Positions 1-7,413 of a stretch of 12,651 nt of DNA are shown here, in pieces (position 1 is the stretch's first letter; each line of letters starts with the position of its first letter). The translations under genes were made by a program, and so were the position numbers. This DNA comes from Verrucomicrobiota bacterium (GTDB lineage Bacteria > Verrucomicrobiota > Verrucomicrobiia > Opitutales > Opitutaceae). The stretch is from positions 1-12,651 of the forward strand of contig JAURJO010000005.1 of the NCBI GenBank assembly GCA_030832235.1, written 5' to 3'. A model generated the notes under the pieces. It was not told the origin of the DNA, ran no database searches, and saw nothing but the letters and a program-made list of their open reading frames with translations.

Positions 1-2
1 CG

Positions 3-2123
3 CTGCGCATCGGCCGGGAGTTCTTCGTGCGCCATTCCGTCGCCGAGCTAGCCGCCCGGAGCGACCACTGGCTCAACGCGCAGGGCCGGCTCGCCGAGCC
101 GCTCGTGCTACGCCCGGGAGCGACCCATTACGCTCCGATCTCCTGGGAGGACGCGCTTGGCCTGCTCGCCGCGGAATTGCGCGCGCTTCCCACGCCGGAC
201 GCCGCGGCGTTCTATACGTCGGGGCGTGCCAGCAACGAGGCGGCTTTCCTCTGGCAACTTCTCGCGCGCGCCTTTGGCACCAACAACCTGCCCGATTGCT
301 CCAACCTCTGCCACGAGTCGAGCGGCGTGGCGCTGACCGAGAGCATCGGCTTCGGGAAGGGCACGGTGACGCTCGCGGATTTCGACGCGGCCGACGCCAT
401 CTTCGTGATCGGGCAGAACCCGGGCACGAACCACCCGCGGATGATGTCGTCGCTGGCGGCGGCGCGGGCCCGCGGCGCGCGGATCGTGTCGGTGAATCCA
501 TTGCCCGAGGTCGGACTCGAACGTTTCAAGAACCCGCGGGATTTTCTGCACCCGCTCAAGGCGCTGCCGACGCTGCTCGGCGAGGGCGAGCGGCTCGCCG
601 ACCTGTGGGTGCAACCGCGCACCGGTGGCGACCTCGCGTTCTTCAAGGGCCTGATGAAGGAGATGCTTGAGGCGGAGGACCGCGCCCCCGGCACCGTCCT
701 GGATCATGCCTTCATGGCGGAACACACCGCGGGCTTCGCGGCGCTCGCGGCGGATCTGCGCGCGACGCCGTGGGACGCGATCACGGCGGGCAGCGGCGTG
801 CCGAGGGACGTAATCAACGCCGCCGCGCGGGTCGCAATGGAGTCACGGGCCACGATCTGCTGCTGGGCGATGGGTTTGACGCAGCAGCCTGCGGCGGTGG
901 CGACGATCCAGCAGGTCGTGAACTTCCTGCTGCTGCGGGGCAACCTCGGGCGCCCCGGGGCCGGGGTCTGTCCCGTGCGCGGCCACTCCAACGTACAGGG
1001 CGACCGCACCATGGGCATCGCCCGCCGTATGCCGGAGTCGTGGTTGGCGCGACTCGACGCCGAGTTCGGCCTCGTTTCCCCACGTGCGCCGGGGCTCGAC
1101 TCCGTCGGTGCCGTCCACGCGATGCGCGACGGCCGGGTGCGGGTGTTCACCGCGCTGGGCGGAAATTTCCTCTCGGCGATGCCCGACACCGCCCTGACCG
1201 CCGAGGCGTTGCGCCGCTGCGCGCTCACGGCCCACGTCGCGACCAAACTGAACCGTTCGCACCTCGTCACCGGCCGCACCGCCCTGATTTTGCCCTGCCT
1301 CGGGCGCACCGAGCGCGACGTGCAGGCCGGGGGCGAGCAGTTCGTGACGACAGAGGACTCGATGGGGATCATCAACCGCTCGCGCGGTCGGCTCACACCC
1401 GGCTCGCTCCACCTCCGCAGCGAGCCTTGGATCGTGGCCGCGCTCGGACGCGCGCTCGGCGCCGGGGGCGGACGCATCCCTTGGGAGGAACTCGCGGCCG
1501 ACTACGACCGGATCCGCGACCGCATCGGACGTGTGGTGCCCGGCTGCGAGGACTACACGCGTCGCGTACGCTCCGCGCCCTTCTCGCTTGCGAACCCTGT
1601 GCGCGACCGCCGCGAGTGGCGGACGCCCAACGGCAAGGCGAACTTTCTCCCGGCCCCGATCCCGCCCGACTGGGAACAACTGCGCGCGCGGGCGGCGGCG
1701 GGCGGCCCGACGGAGCACGTGATGATGACCATCCGCACGCACGACCAGTTCAACACGACGGTCTACGGGCTCGACGACCGGTTGCGCGGTGTCTTCGGCG
1801 GGCGCCGGGTGGTCTTCATGCACGAGGCTGATATCCGCGCGGCCGGACTCGCGGCCGGACACCAAGTCGATCTCGTGAACCACCACGGTGGCGTGGAGCG
1901 CGTCGCCCCGGGTTTCCTGGTGGCACCGTACCGGATCCCGCGCGGTTGCGTCGCGACGTATTTCCCCGAGGCCAACGTGCTGGTGCCTCTGGATAGCGTC
2001 GCGGCCGGCAGCAACACGCCCACCAGCAAGTTCGTGGTGGTCAGCGTGCGCCCGTCGGCGGCCGAGATCGCGCCGGAAGAGGGAACCCGCGGGACACGCC
2101 GCGGGTCGGACAGCTCATCATGA
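3..2123 (+). CDS. FdhF/YdeP-family molybdopterin oxidoreductase, 5'-truncated by window edge
   Basis: The reading frame is open from base 3, where it reads LRIGREFFVRHSVAEL, so the true start lies left of the window. The GTG at 27 is internal. Numbering from that GTG, the protein runs 698 residues. From memory E. coli YdeP is about 760, so some 80-90 N-terminal residues are missing, including any Fe-S cysteines. Family landmarks are PDCSNLCHESSG (89-100), GQNPGTNHPR, SNVQGDRTMGI, ATKLNRSHL and, in the C-terminal MopB domain, HDQFNTTVYGLDDRLRGVFG. Aligned by eye to E. coli FdhF, Cys95 (TGC at 309-311) falls at the Mo-ligating selenocysteine and His96 at the catalytic histidine. It should therefore be a cytoplasmic bis-MGD enzyme with a cysteine ligand. 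The physiological substrate of this family is not established; formate dehydrogenase activity should not be assumed. The stop overlaps the next start (ATGA). Confidence 0.93.
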   Translation: MRIGREFFVRHSVAELAARSDHWLNAQGRLAEPLVLRPGATHYAPISWEDALGLLAAELRALPTPDAAAFYTSGRASNEAAFLWQLLARAFGTNNLPDCSNLCHESSGVALTESIGFGKGTVTLADFDAADAIFVIGQNPGTNHPRMMSSLAAARARGARIVSVNPLPEVGLERFKNPRDFLHPLKALPTLLGEGERLADLWVQPRTGGDLAFFKGLMKEMLEAEDRAPGTVLDHAFMAEHTAGFAALAADLRATPWDAITAGSGVPRDVINAAARVAMESRATICCWAMGLTQQPAAVATIQQVVNFLLLRGNLGRPGAGVCPVRGHSNVQGDRTMGIARRMPESWLARLDAEFGLVSPRAPGLDSVGAVHAMRDGRVRVFTALGGNFLSAMPDTALTAEALRRCALTAHVATKLNRSHLVTGRTALILPCLGRTERDVQAGGEQFVTTEDSMGIINRSRGRLTPGSLHLRSEPWIVAALGRALGAGGGRIPWEELAADYDRIRDRIGRVVPGCEDYTRRVRSAPFSLANPVRDRREWRTPNGKANFLPAPIPPDWEQLRARAAAGGPTEHVMMTIRTHDQFNTTVYGLDDRLRGVFGGRRVVFMHEADIRAAGLAAGHQVDLVNHHGGVERVAPGFLVAPYRIPRGCVATYFPEANVLVPLDSVAAGSNTPTSKFVVVSVRPSAAEIAPEEGTRGTRRGSDSSS

Positions 2124-2638
2124 AGACCAGAGCCATCCTCATCCTAACGCTGGCCAGCGCGTTGCGCGCGGCTGACGCCGGGGCGGGATCGCCGCCCCCG
2201 GGCCGGATCACGGTCGAGTTCCTCGAGCCGGCCGGCTTCACCGACCTCCGCGAGCGCGCCTGGCTGGAAAACGACCCTTCGCTCTACCTGCCACGGCTGC
2301 GCGAACACCTCGAGGCGAAGGCCAAGCGCTTCGTGCCGGCGGGGTGCAAGCTGGCGATCACGTTCACCGACATCGACCTGGCGGGCGACTTCGAGCCCTG
2401 GCGTGGCCCGCGGTGGGACGACGTGCGCGTCGTGCGCGACCTGTACCCGCCGCGTCTCGCGCTGGCCTTCCAGGTGACGGACGCCGACGGCAAAGTCGTG
2501 ACACAGGGCCGGCGCGAACTGCGCGACCTCGCGTTCCTGTTCAAATTACCCTTGGCGTTCCCCGACGACCCGTTGCGCCACGAGAAGGCGCTGCTCGACG
2601 ACTGGCTGGAGCAGGAGTTCCCGCGGCGGCGCGGCTAA
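2120..2638 (+). CDS. Secreted DUF3016 family protein
   Basis: This 172-residue protein starts with an ATG that overlaps the stop of the Mo enzyme by four bases (ATGA), so it is probably translationally coupled to it. An N-terminal hydrophobic stretch, MKTRAILILTLASALRAADA, looks like a signal peptide, placing the mature ~150 residues in the periplasm or outside. The rest matches my recollection of the DUF3016 pattern: TVEFLEPAGFTDLR (31-44), FTDIDLAGDFEP (82-93), RVVRDLYPPR (103-112), then DADGK and DPLRHEKALLDDW (150-162) near the C-terminus. The length is normal for the family. No catalytic residues are known for DUF3016 and I infer no function. The pairing with a cytoplasmic YdeP-type enzyme is unexpected, since the two products would sit in different compartments. 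Cys76 is its only cysteine. Confidence 0.85.
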   Translation: MKTRAILILTLASALRAADAGAGSPPPGRITVEFLEPAGFTDLRERAWLENDPSLYLPRLREHLEAKAKRFVPAGCKLAITFTDIDLAGDFEPWRGPRWDDVRVVRDLYPPRLALAFQVTDADGKVVTQGRRELRDLAFLFKLPLAFPDDPLRHEKALLDDWLEQEFPRRRG

Positions 2639-2657
2639 CAAATCGTTTGAGGACGGG

Positions 2658-2681
2658 AGCGGCGGGCGGCAGCGTGCCGCT
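2658..2681 (+). promoter_or_regulatory. Hairpin abutting the sulfatase start codon
   Basis: The 43-bp gap before the first sulfatase holds a perfect short hairpin: arms GCGGCA (2666-2671) and TGCCGC (2675-2680) with a 3-nt GCG loop. It ends one base before the ATG at 2682. An alternative outer pairing, AGCGGC (2658-2663) with GCCGCT (2676-2681), is also possible. It occupies the ribosome-binding position, where no Shine-Dalgarno sequence is visible. It may tune initiation or be a copy of a dispersed palindromic repeat. Function is inference. Confidence 0.35.
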
Positions 2682-4106
2682 ATGACCCTGCCCCGCCTCG
2701 CCTCTGTCATCGCGTGCGCGCTAGCCGCGCTGGCATCCGCCCTGCCCGCCGCCGCCTCGCGGCCGAACATCATCTATTTCCTGGCCGACGACCTAGGCTG
2801 GAGCGATGTCGGCTGGCATGGCGGCGACATCGCCACACCGAACCTCGACCGTCTGGCCGCGGCCGGGGCGAAGCTGGAGCAGTTCTATGTTCTGCCGGTG
2901 TGTTCCCCCACGCGCGCCGCGCTGCTCACCGGCCGCTACCCGATCCGGCACGGCTTGCAGCTGAGTGTCGTGCGCCCCTGGGCCCAGTACGGCCTGCCGC
3001 TCGAGGAGCGCACGCTGCCGCAGGCGTTGCGCGAAGCCGGCTACACGACCGCGATCAGCGGCAAGTGGCACCTCGGGCACTTCCGCCCCGAGTACCTGCC
3101 CACGCGCCGCGGTTTTGATACCCAATACGGGCACTACAACGGCGCGCTCGACTACTTCACGCACGACCGCGAAGGCGGCCACGATTGGCACCGCAACGAC
3201 CGAGAGAGCCGCGACGCCGGTTACACCACGCAATTGCTCGGCAACGAGGCGGTGCGCGTGGTCGAACAGGCCGACCTGGGGAAGCCATTCTTCCTCTACG
3301 TCCCCTTCAACGCCCCGCACTCACCGCTGCAAGCGCCCGAGGAGTACCTCGCGAAATACGCGCACGTCGCCGACCAGAAACGCCGGGCGTACTCCGCCAT
3401 GGTCCACTGCCTCGACGACCAGGTCGGCCGCGTCGTCGCCGCGCTTGAGAAACGCGGCCTCATGGCCAACACCCTGATTCTTTTCTCGAGCGACAACGGC
3501 GGCCCGACCGGACTCGGCGCGACCAATCGCGGACTGCGCGCCGGCAAGGCGACGCTTTACGAAGGCGGTGTGCGCGTGCCGGCCTTCGCCTCGTGGCGGG
3601 GCCGTATCCCAGCGGGCACCGTCGTCAACGCCCCCCTGCACGTCGTCGACTGGTACCCTACCCTCCTCGCCCTAGCCGGCGCGGAGAAGCGGCAGCCCTT
3701 GCCGCTCGACGGACGCGACGCCTGGGCGACGATCACGAAGGGAGCGCCCTCGCCGCACGAGGACATCCTCATCAACGCCGTGCCGCGCAGCGGCGCGATC
3801 CGGATGGGGGATTGGAAATTGGTGCTGAACGGCTCCGTCGGCGCCAACGACCTCGAGGAAGCGACCGGCAAGGCCAAGGCCGCGAAGAAAAAAGCCGCCG
3901 CCGCAAATCAAGCCGCCGAGACCGTCGAGTTGTTCAACCTAGCGTCAGATCCCGGCGAGAAAAACAACCTCGCCGCCTCCAACCCCGAGGTGGTCGCCAA
4001 GCTGCGTGCGCGGCTCGAAACGTTTTCCCGGGCCGCCGTACCGCCCAAGGCCGAGGCGCAGGCCGCCGGGTTCAAGGTGCCGCGCGTGTGGGGGGAGGCG
4101 CCGTGA
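2682..4106 (+). CDS. Exported type I sulfatase, arylsulfatase B (GalNAc-4-sulfatase)-like
   Basis: The protein has 474 residues. Residues 1-26 form a signal peptide ending AAAS before RPNIIYFLADDLGWSDVG, the usual sulfatase N-terminus, which supports the ATG at 2682. It hydrolyses sulfate esters using formylglycine. The signature CSPTR is at 74-78 (Cys codon 2901-2903), followed by LLTGRYPIRHGLQ. Metal and active-site residues visible are Asp36/Asp37, Lys128 and His130 (GKWH), His213 (NAPH), Asp271/Asn272 (SSDNGG) and Lys289 (LRAGKATLYEGG). LPTRRGFDTQYGHYNGALDYF (139-159) resembles human ARSB more than other human sulfatases, suggesting a 4-sulfated GalNAc-type substrate. Bacterial S1 families vary, so specificity is uncertain. 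A Lys/Ala-rich insert (about 392-412) precedes the C-terminal ELFNLASDPGEKNNL motif. Being Cys-type, it needs FGE or anSME, absent here. Its stop overlaps the next start (GTGA). Confidence 0.94.
   Translation: MTLPRLASVIACALAALASALPAAASRPNIIYFLADDLGWSDVGWHGGDIATPNLDRLAAAGAKLEQFYVLPVCSPTRAALLTGRYPIRHGLQLSVVRPWAQYGLPLEERTLPQALREAGYTTAISGKWHLGHFRPEYLPTRRGFDTQYGHYNGALDYFTHDREGGHDWHRNDRESRDAGYTTQLLGNEAVRVVEQADLGKPFFLYVPFNAPHSPLQAPEEYLAKYAHVADQKRRAYSAMVHCLDDQVGRVVAALEKRGLMANTLILFSSDNGGPTGLGATNRGLRAGKATLYEGGVRVPAFASWRGRIPAGTVVNAPLHVVDWYPTLLALAGAEKRQPLPLDGRDAWATITKGAPSPHEDILINAVPRSGAIRMGDWKLVLNGSVGANDLEEATGKAKAAKKKAAAANQAAETVELFNLASDPGEKNNLAASNPEVVAKLRARLETFSRAAVPPKAEAQAAGFKVPRVWGEAP
4090..4098 (+). 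promoter_or_regulatory. Shine-Dalgarno site for the EEP hydrolase
   Basis: The run GGGGGGAGG lies four bases before the GTG at 4103, inside the end of the upstream sulfatase gene. It decides the start: the same frame is open far upstream with no signal-peptide-like sequence, while translation from this GTG gives one. Confidence 0.65.
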
Positions 4107-4987
4107 GTTTGCCCGCCACCCGCGCACTCCGGCGCCTCGCCGCCGCCCTCTCGCTCACGCTCGGCACCCTCGCCGCCGATCAGCCCGCGGCGCCGCTGCG
4201 GGTGATGTCGTTCAACGTACGCTACGCGACCGCGCCCGACGGCGAAAACGCATGGGAGAAACGCACGGATCTGTTTTTCGAGACGATCAACCGGTTCGCG
4301 CCCGACCTCATCGGTTTCCAGGAGGTGCTGGCGGTGCAGTACGATGCGATCGCGGCGCGGATGCCCGGCCACGCCTTCGCGGGCGTGGGCCGCGACGACG
4401 GCGCGCGCAAGGGCGAGTTTTCCTCGGTGGGTTTCCGACGCGACCGCTTCACCCTCGTCGCCTCCGGCACGTTCTGGCTCTCGGAGACACCGGACGCTCC
4501 GGGGAGCAAATCGTGGGACGCCGCGCTGCCGCGCATCTGCACGTGGGTGCGTCTGCGCGAGACCGGCACCGGACGGGAGCTGGTGCTCGCCAACACCCAC
4601 TTCGACCACCGCGGCAAAGTCGCGCGGCAGGAGGCCGCCCGCGTGCTGTCGGAACGCCTCGGGCCCGTCGCCCGCGGTGTGCCCGCGATCCTCACGGGCG
4701 ACTTCAACATCGACGAGGACAACCCCGCCTACGCGGTGCTCACCCGGCCGGCGCGGCCGGAGTGGATCACGTGGATCGACGCTTACCGCACAGTGTACCC
4801 GGAGCGGCGGCCCGACGAGGCGAGCTTCAACGGCTTCAAAAATGTGACGCGCGGCTCGCGCATCGACTTTATCTTCCAGACGCGCCACTTCCGCGCCACC
4901 GCCGCGGGGATCGACCGCTTCGCGCGCGACGGCCGCTTCCCGTCGGACCATTATCCCGTGACGGCGGTGCTGGAGGCCGTGCCGTGA
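4103..4987 (+). CDS. Secreted endonuclease/exonuclease/phosphatase (EEP) fold hydrolase
   Basis: The protein has 294 residues from the GTG at 4103, chosen for the adjacent Shine-Dalgarno site, the GTGA overlap with the sulfatase stop, and the signal peptide that follows (about residues 1-25). The mature domain has the complete DNase I-like/EEP set in order: Asn38 (MSFNVRY), Glu74 (GFQEV), His166 (ANTHFDHRG), Asp200 and Asn202 (LTGDFNID), Asp255 (SRIDFIF) and Asp282-His283 (PSDHYPV). It should be an active Mg2+-dependent phosphoesterase in the periplasm or outside. It most resembles the uncharacterised EEP-1 subgroup (cd09083), common in polysaccharide-degrading Bacteroidota and Verrucomicrobiota. 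Its substrate (nucleic acid, sugar phosphate, phosphodiester or lipid) cannot be told from sequence. Lying between two sulfatases with 4-nt overlaps on both sides suggests action on the same glycan or on phosphate released with it; that is inference. Confidence 0.92.
   Translation: MSLPATRALRRLAAALSLTLGTLAADQPAAPLRVMSFNVRYATAPDGENAWEKRTDLFFETINRFAPDLIGFQEVLAVQYDAIAARMPGHAFAGVGRDDGARKGEFSSVGFRRDRFTLVASGTFWLSETPDAPGSKSWDAALPRICTWVRLRETGTGRELVLANTHFDHRGKVARQEAARVLSERLGPVARGVPAILTGDFNIDEDNPAYAVLTRPARPEWITWIDAYRTVYPERRPDEASFNGFKNVTRGSRIDFIFQTRHFRATAAGIDRFARDGRFPSDHYPVTAVLEAVP
4972..4976 (+). promoter_or_regulatory. Shine-Dalgarno site for the SGSH-like sulfatase
   Basis: GGAGG lies seven bases before the GTG at 4984. 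It supports that start over the much longer open frame reaching back to about 4006, which would fuse a low-complexity Arg-rich shadow sequence to the sulfatase. Confidence 0.65.
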
Positions 4988-6432
4988 CCGCTTGGCGGTT
5001 TCTCACCGCCGCCCTGCTAGTGGCGGCGTCCGCCATCGCCGCCGCACCGGCGCGACCCAACATCGTGCTGATCGTCGCCGATGACCACGGTACCGACGCG
5101 CTCGGCTGCTACGGCAACCCGGCGATCCGCACGCCGCACCTCGATGCCCTCGCGGCGGAGGGCACGCGCTTCACCCACGCCTTCTGCACGACCGCGAGCT
5201 GCAGCCCCTCCCGCTCGGTGCTGCTCACCGGCCAGCACGGCCACCGCAACGGCATGTACGGACTGCAGCACGACATGCACCACTTCCAGTCGTTCGCGAA
5301 CGTGCGCAGCCTCCCGACGCGGCTCGCGGCGGCCGGCTACCGCACCGCGCGCGTCGGGAAGTTCCACGTGGCGCCGGAATCCGTGTATGCGTTCCAGACC
5401 GTACTCTCGGGCGGCGCCGCCAACGACCCCGCGAGCCTCGGTCGTAGCCCCGTTGAGATGGCCGAGCACACGCGCGCCTTCATCGCGGACCGCGATCCGC
5501 GCCCGTTCTTCCTCTACTTCGCCAGCGACGATCCGCACCGCGGGAACATCGTGCTGCCCGACGGCCGCCCGTCATTTGACACCCATCCCGCGCCAAACCC
5601 GTTCGGCAACCGGCCCGGCGGCTACCCCGGGGTGGAGTCCGTGCGTTACGAACCCGCCAATGTGCGCGTACCGCCTTTCCTGCCCGACGCCCCGGAAACC
5701 CGCGCGGAGCTCGCCCAGTACTACGAGGCCGTCTCGCGCCTCGACCAGGGCGTCGGCCGGCTCCGGCGGATCCTGCGCGAAACCGGGCGGCAGGAGGACA
5801 CAATGGTCATCTATCTCAGCGACAACGGCGTGGCGTTCCCGGGTGCCAAGACGACCCTCTACGACCCCGGCATCCGGCTGCCTCTCATCGTTCGCGCGCC
5901 CGCGCACCGTCACCCCGGCTCCACGCAGACCGCCATGGTGACGTGGGCCGACCTCACGCCCACGCTGCTCGACATCGCCGGAGCACCCGCGGCCCCCGGC
6001 GAGTGCGATGGTCGTTCGTTCCGCGCGGGCCTGGACGGCGCGCCCCTCCAGGGCTGGGACGAGATCTTCACCTCCCACACGCTCCACGAGGTCACGATGT
6101 ACTACCCGATGCGCGCCATCCGCACGCGGCGCCACAAGTTGATCTGGAACATCGCGCACCCGCTGCCGTTCCCCTTCGCCCTGGACCTCGCGCAGTCCCC
6201 GACCTGGATCGGCGCCGAACGCCGCGGCACGACCTACGGTCCCCGCACCATCGCCGCATTCCGCCAACGCCCGCAGCTCGAGCTCTACGACCTGGAGCGC
6301 GATCCCGACGAGGTCACCAACCTCGCCGGCGACCCCGCCCACGCCGCGATCCTGCGTGAACTCACCGCGCGGCTGCGCGAATTCCAGCGAACCACGCGCG
6401 ATCCCTGGCTGCACAAGTGGGACCGCGAGTGA
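4984..6432 (+). CDS. Exported N-sulfoglucosamine sulfohydrolase (SGSH, sulfamidase)-like sulfatase
   Basis: The protein has 482 residues from GTG 4984, which overlaps the EEP stop (GTGA). Residues 1-23 are a signal peptide ending APA before RPNIVLIVADDHGTDALGCYG. The signature CSPSR is at 73-77, within SCSPSRSVLLTGQHGHRNG. Other active-site positions are Asp33/Asp34, Lys126/His128 (GKFH), Asp183-Pro-His185, Asp280/Asn281 (LSDNG) and Lys289. Similarity to human heparan N-sulfatase is strong along the length: MYGLQHDMHHFQSFANVRSL (91-110), RPFFLYFASDDPHR, HEVTMYYPMRAIR (368-380) and TRDPWLHKW (471-479). The expected reaction is removal of N-linked sulfate from glucosamine at a heparan-type non-reducing end. 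The main alternative is a related O-sulfatase. It is Cys-type, so it depends on a maturase encoded elsewhere. It forms a coupled trio with the ARSB-like sulfatase and the EEP hydrolase. Confidence 0.94.
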   Translation: MTAWRFLTAALLVAASAIAAAPARPNIVLIVADDHGTDALGCYGNPAIRTPHLDALAAEGTRFTHAFCTTASCSPSRSVLLTGQHGHRNGMYGLQHDMHHFQSFANVRSLPTRLAAAGYRTARVGKFHVAPESVYAFQTVLSGGAANDPASLGRSPVEMAEHTRAFIADRDPRPFFLYFASDDPHRGNIVLPDGRPSFDTHPAPNPFGNRPGGYPGVESVRYEPANVRVPPFLPDAPETRAELAQYYEAVSRLDQGVGRLRRILRETGRQEDTMVIYLSDNGVAFPGAKTTLYDPGIRLPLIVRAPAHRHPGSTQTAMVTWADLTPTLLDIAGAPAAPGECDGRSFRAGLDGAPLQGWDEIFTSHTLHEVTMYYPMRAIRTRRHKLIWNIAHPLPFPFALDLAQSPTWIGAERRGTTYGPRTIAAFRQRPQLELYDLERDPDEVTNLAGDPAHAAILRELTARLREFQRTTRDPWLHKWDRE

Positions 6433-6434
6433 CA

Positions 6435-6466
6435 CCCGCGGGCTTGCCCCGTTGGCGAAGCGCGGG
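6435..6466 (+). other. Imperfect hairpin between SGSH-like and formyltransferase genes
   Basis: The 45-bp gap folds into CCCGC (6435-6439)/GCGGG (6462-6466), then GCTT (6442-6445)/AAGC (6458-6461), then GCC (6446-6448)/GGC (6454-6456), around a CCGTT loop. That is 12 pairs with a GG bulge and a single G bulge. No T run follows, so it is not a canonical terminator. It could be an mRNA-stability or attenuation element that partly separates the formyltransferase from the sulfatase module. Confidence 0.3.
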
Positions 6467-6477
6467 GTTACTGCGGC

Positions 6478-7377
6478 ATGGGTCCGCGCATCCTCTTCTT
6501 CGGTTACAGCGAGGTCGGCCACGACTGCCTGGCGTTGCTGCTGGAACGCGGTGACAACGTCGTCGCCCTCGTCACGCACGAGGACAACCCGCACGAGAAG
6601 ATCTGGTTCAAGACCCCCGCCCTCGCGGCGCGCGAACGCGGCATCCCGGTCTTCACACCGGGGAGCGTGAACACGCCGGAGTGGCGTGAGCGGATCGCGG
6701 CGCTGCAGCCCGACCTGATCCTTTCGGTCTACTACCGGCACATGATCGGGACGCGCATCCTCGAACTCGCCCCGCTCGGCGCGTGGAACATGCACGGCTC
6801 ACTGCTCCCGAAGTACCGCGGCCGCGCCCCGATCAACTGGGCGGTGCTGCATGGCGAACCGCGCATCGGCATGACGCTCCACCGCATGGTGCGCAGCGCC
6901 GATGCCGGCGCGATCGTTGACCAGGAAGGCGTCGCCATCGGCCCGCGCGACACCGCCGAGCAGGCCTTCCGCCAGGTGCTGCCCTGCGCGCGCCGCGTGC
7001 TGGCCCGGCAGATCGACGCTCTCCTCGCCGGCCGCGCGCCGGAGACGCCGCAAGACGACGCGCAGGCGACCTACTTCACCGGCCGCAAGCCCGAGGACGG
7101 CCGCATCGACTGGCGCCGCGGCTCGCGCGAGATCTTCAACCTGATCCGTGCTGTCACGGATCCGTACCCCGGCGCGTTCACGGATGTTGGCGGCGCCCGC
7201 CTGATGGTCTGGTGGGCCGAGCACGAAACCCCGGCCGCACGCGCCCGAACCGGACGTCCCGGGGAGGTGCTCTCGCTCTCGCCGCTCGTCATCGCGACGG
7301 GCGACGGAGCCCTCGAGCTCACGCGCACCGAATGGCGCGGCGCGGCGCCGGAGTTGCGCATCGGGCAACTGATCTGA
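6478..7377 (+). CDS. ArnA-type UDP-amino-sugar formyltransferase, stand-alone
   Basis: The 299-residue cytoplasmic protein transfers a formyl group from N10-formyl-tetrahydrofolate to an amino sugar nucleotide. It matches the N-terminal formyltransferase half of E. coli ArnA (about residues 1-304) end to end: THEDNPHEKIWF (33-44), YYRHMIGTRIL (85-95), NMHGSLLPKYRGRAPINW (104-121), TLHRMVRSADAGAIV (133-147), RAVTDPYPGAF (224-234) and IATGDGALEL (272-281). The catalytic triad Asn104, His106 and Asp142 is intact, and the C-terminal OB-like domain is present. The ArnA decarboxylase half is absent, as in monofunctional sugar formyltransferases. The likeliest substrate is UDP-4-amino-4-deoxy-L-arabinose (lipid A modification), but no arnB, arnC, arnD or arnT gene is in view, so another 4-amino sugar is possible. 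It is not methionyl-tRNA formyltransferase: the ArnA-specific residues dominate. No clear Shine-Dalgarno site precedes the ATG. Confidence 0.9.
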   Translation: MGPRILFFGYSEVGHDCLALLLERGDNVVALVTHEDNPHEKIWFKTPALAARERGIPVFTPGSVNTPEWRERIAALQPDLILSVYYRHMIGTRILELAPLGAWNMHGSLLPKYRGRAPINWAVLHGEPRIGMTLHRMVRSADAGAIVDQEGVAIGPRDTAEQAFRQVLPCARRVLARQIDALLAGRAPETPQDDAQATYFTGRKPEDGRIDWRRGSREIFNLIRAVTDPYPGAFTDVGGARLMVWWAEHETPAARARTGRPGEVLSLSPLVIATGDGALELTRTEWRGAAPELRIGQLI

Positions 7378-7379
7378 CG

Positions 7380-7413
7380 CTGATCGCAGAAGAACGAGCG
7401 AGGACTCGATCAG
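7380..7413. repeat. Inverted repeat at the convergent gene boundary
   Basis: Arms CTGATCG (7380-7386) and CGATCAG (7407-7413) are perfect 7-mers separated by 20 nt, just after the formyltransferase stop at 7377. The left arm competes with a smaller CGAG (7395-7398)/CTCG (7405-7408) stem. The plus strand continues GTTTGG, not a good U tract. It is a weak candidate for a terminator of the plus operon. The rest of the 7378-7464 gap holds only a CGAG x3 tandem (7431-7442). Confidence 0.3.

Noticed and set aside
843..1886. Long minus-strand open frame opposite the Mo enzyme (347 aa)
   Set aside because: It is an antisense shadow of a high-GC gene: Arg/Ala/Gly/His-rich, no family motif, while the plus strand encodes a clear conserved protein.
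3593..4102. N-terminal extension of the EEP protein
   Set aside because: The extension is Arg-rich shadow sequence of the sulfatase gene. The GTG at 4103 has a Shine-Dalgarno site, a 4-nt overlap and a signal peptide.
3908..4951. Long minus-strand open frame opposite the EEP gene (347 aa)
   Set aside because: Same composition artefact; the plus strand has every EEP catalytic motif.
4006..4983. N-terminal extension of the SGSH-like sulfatase (808-aa frame)
   Set aside because: It would cover the whole EEP gene; the GTG at 4984 gives a normal signal peptide and family length.
5572..6795. 407-aa minus-strand open frame across the SGSH-like and formyltransferase genes
   Set aside because: It spans two well-supported plus genes and has no recognisable domain.
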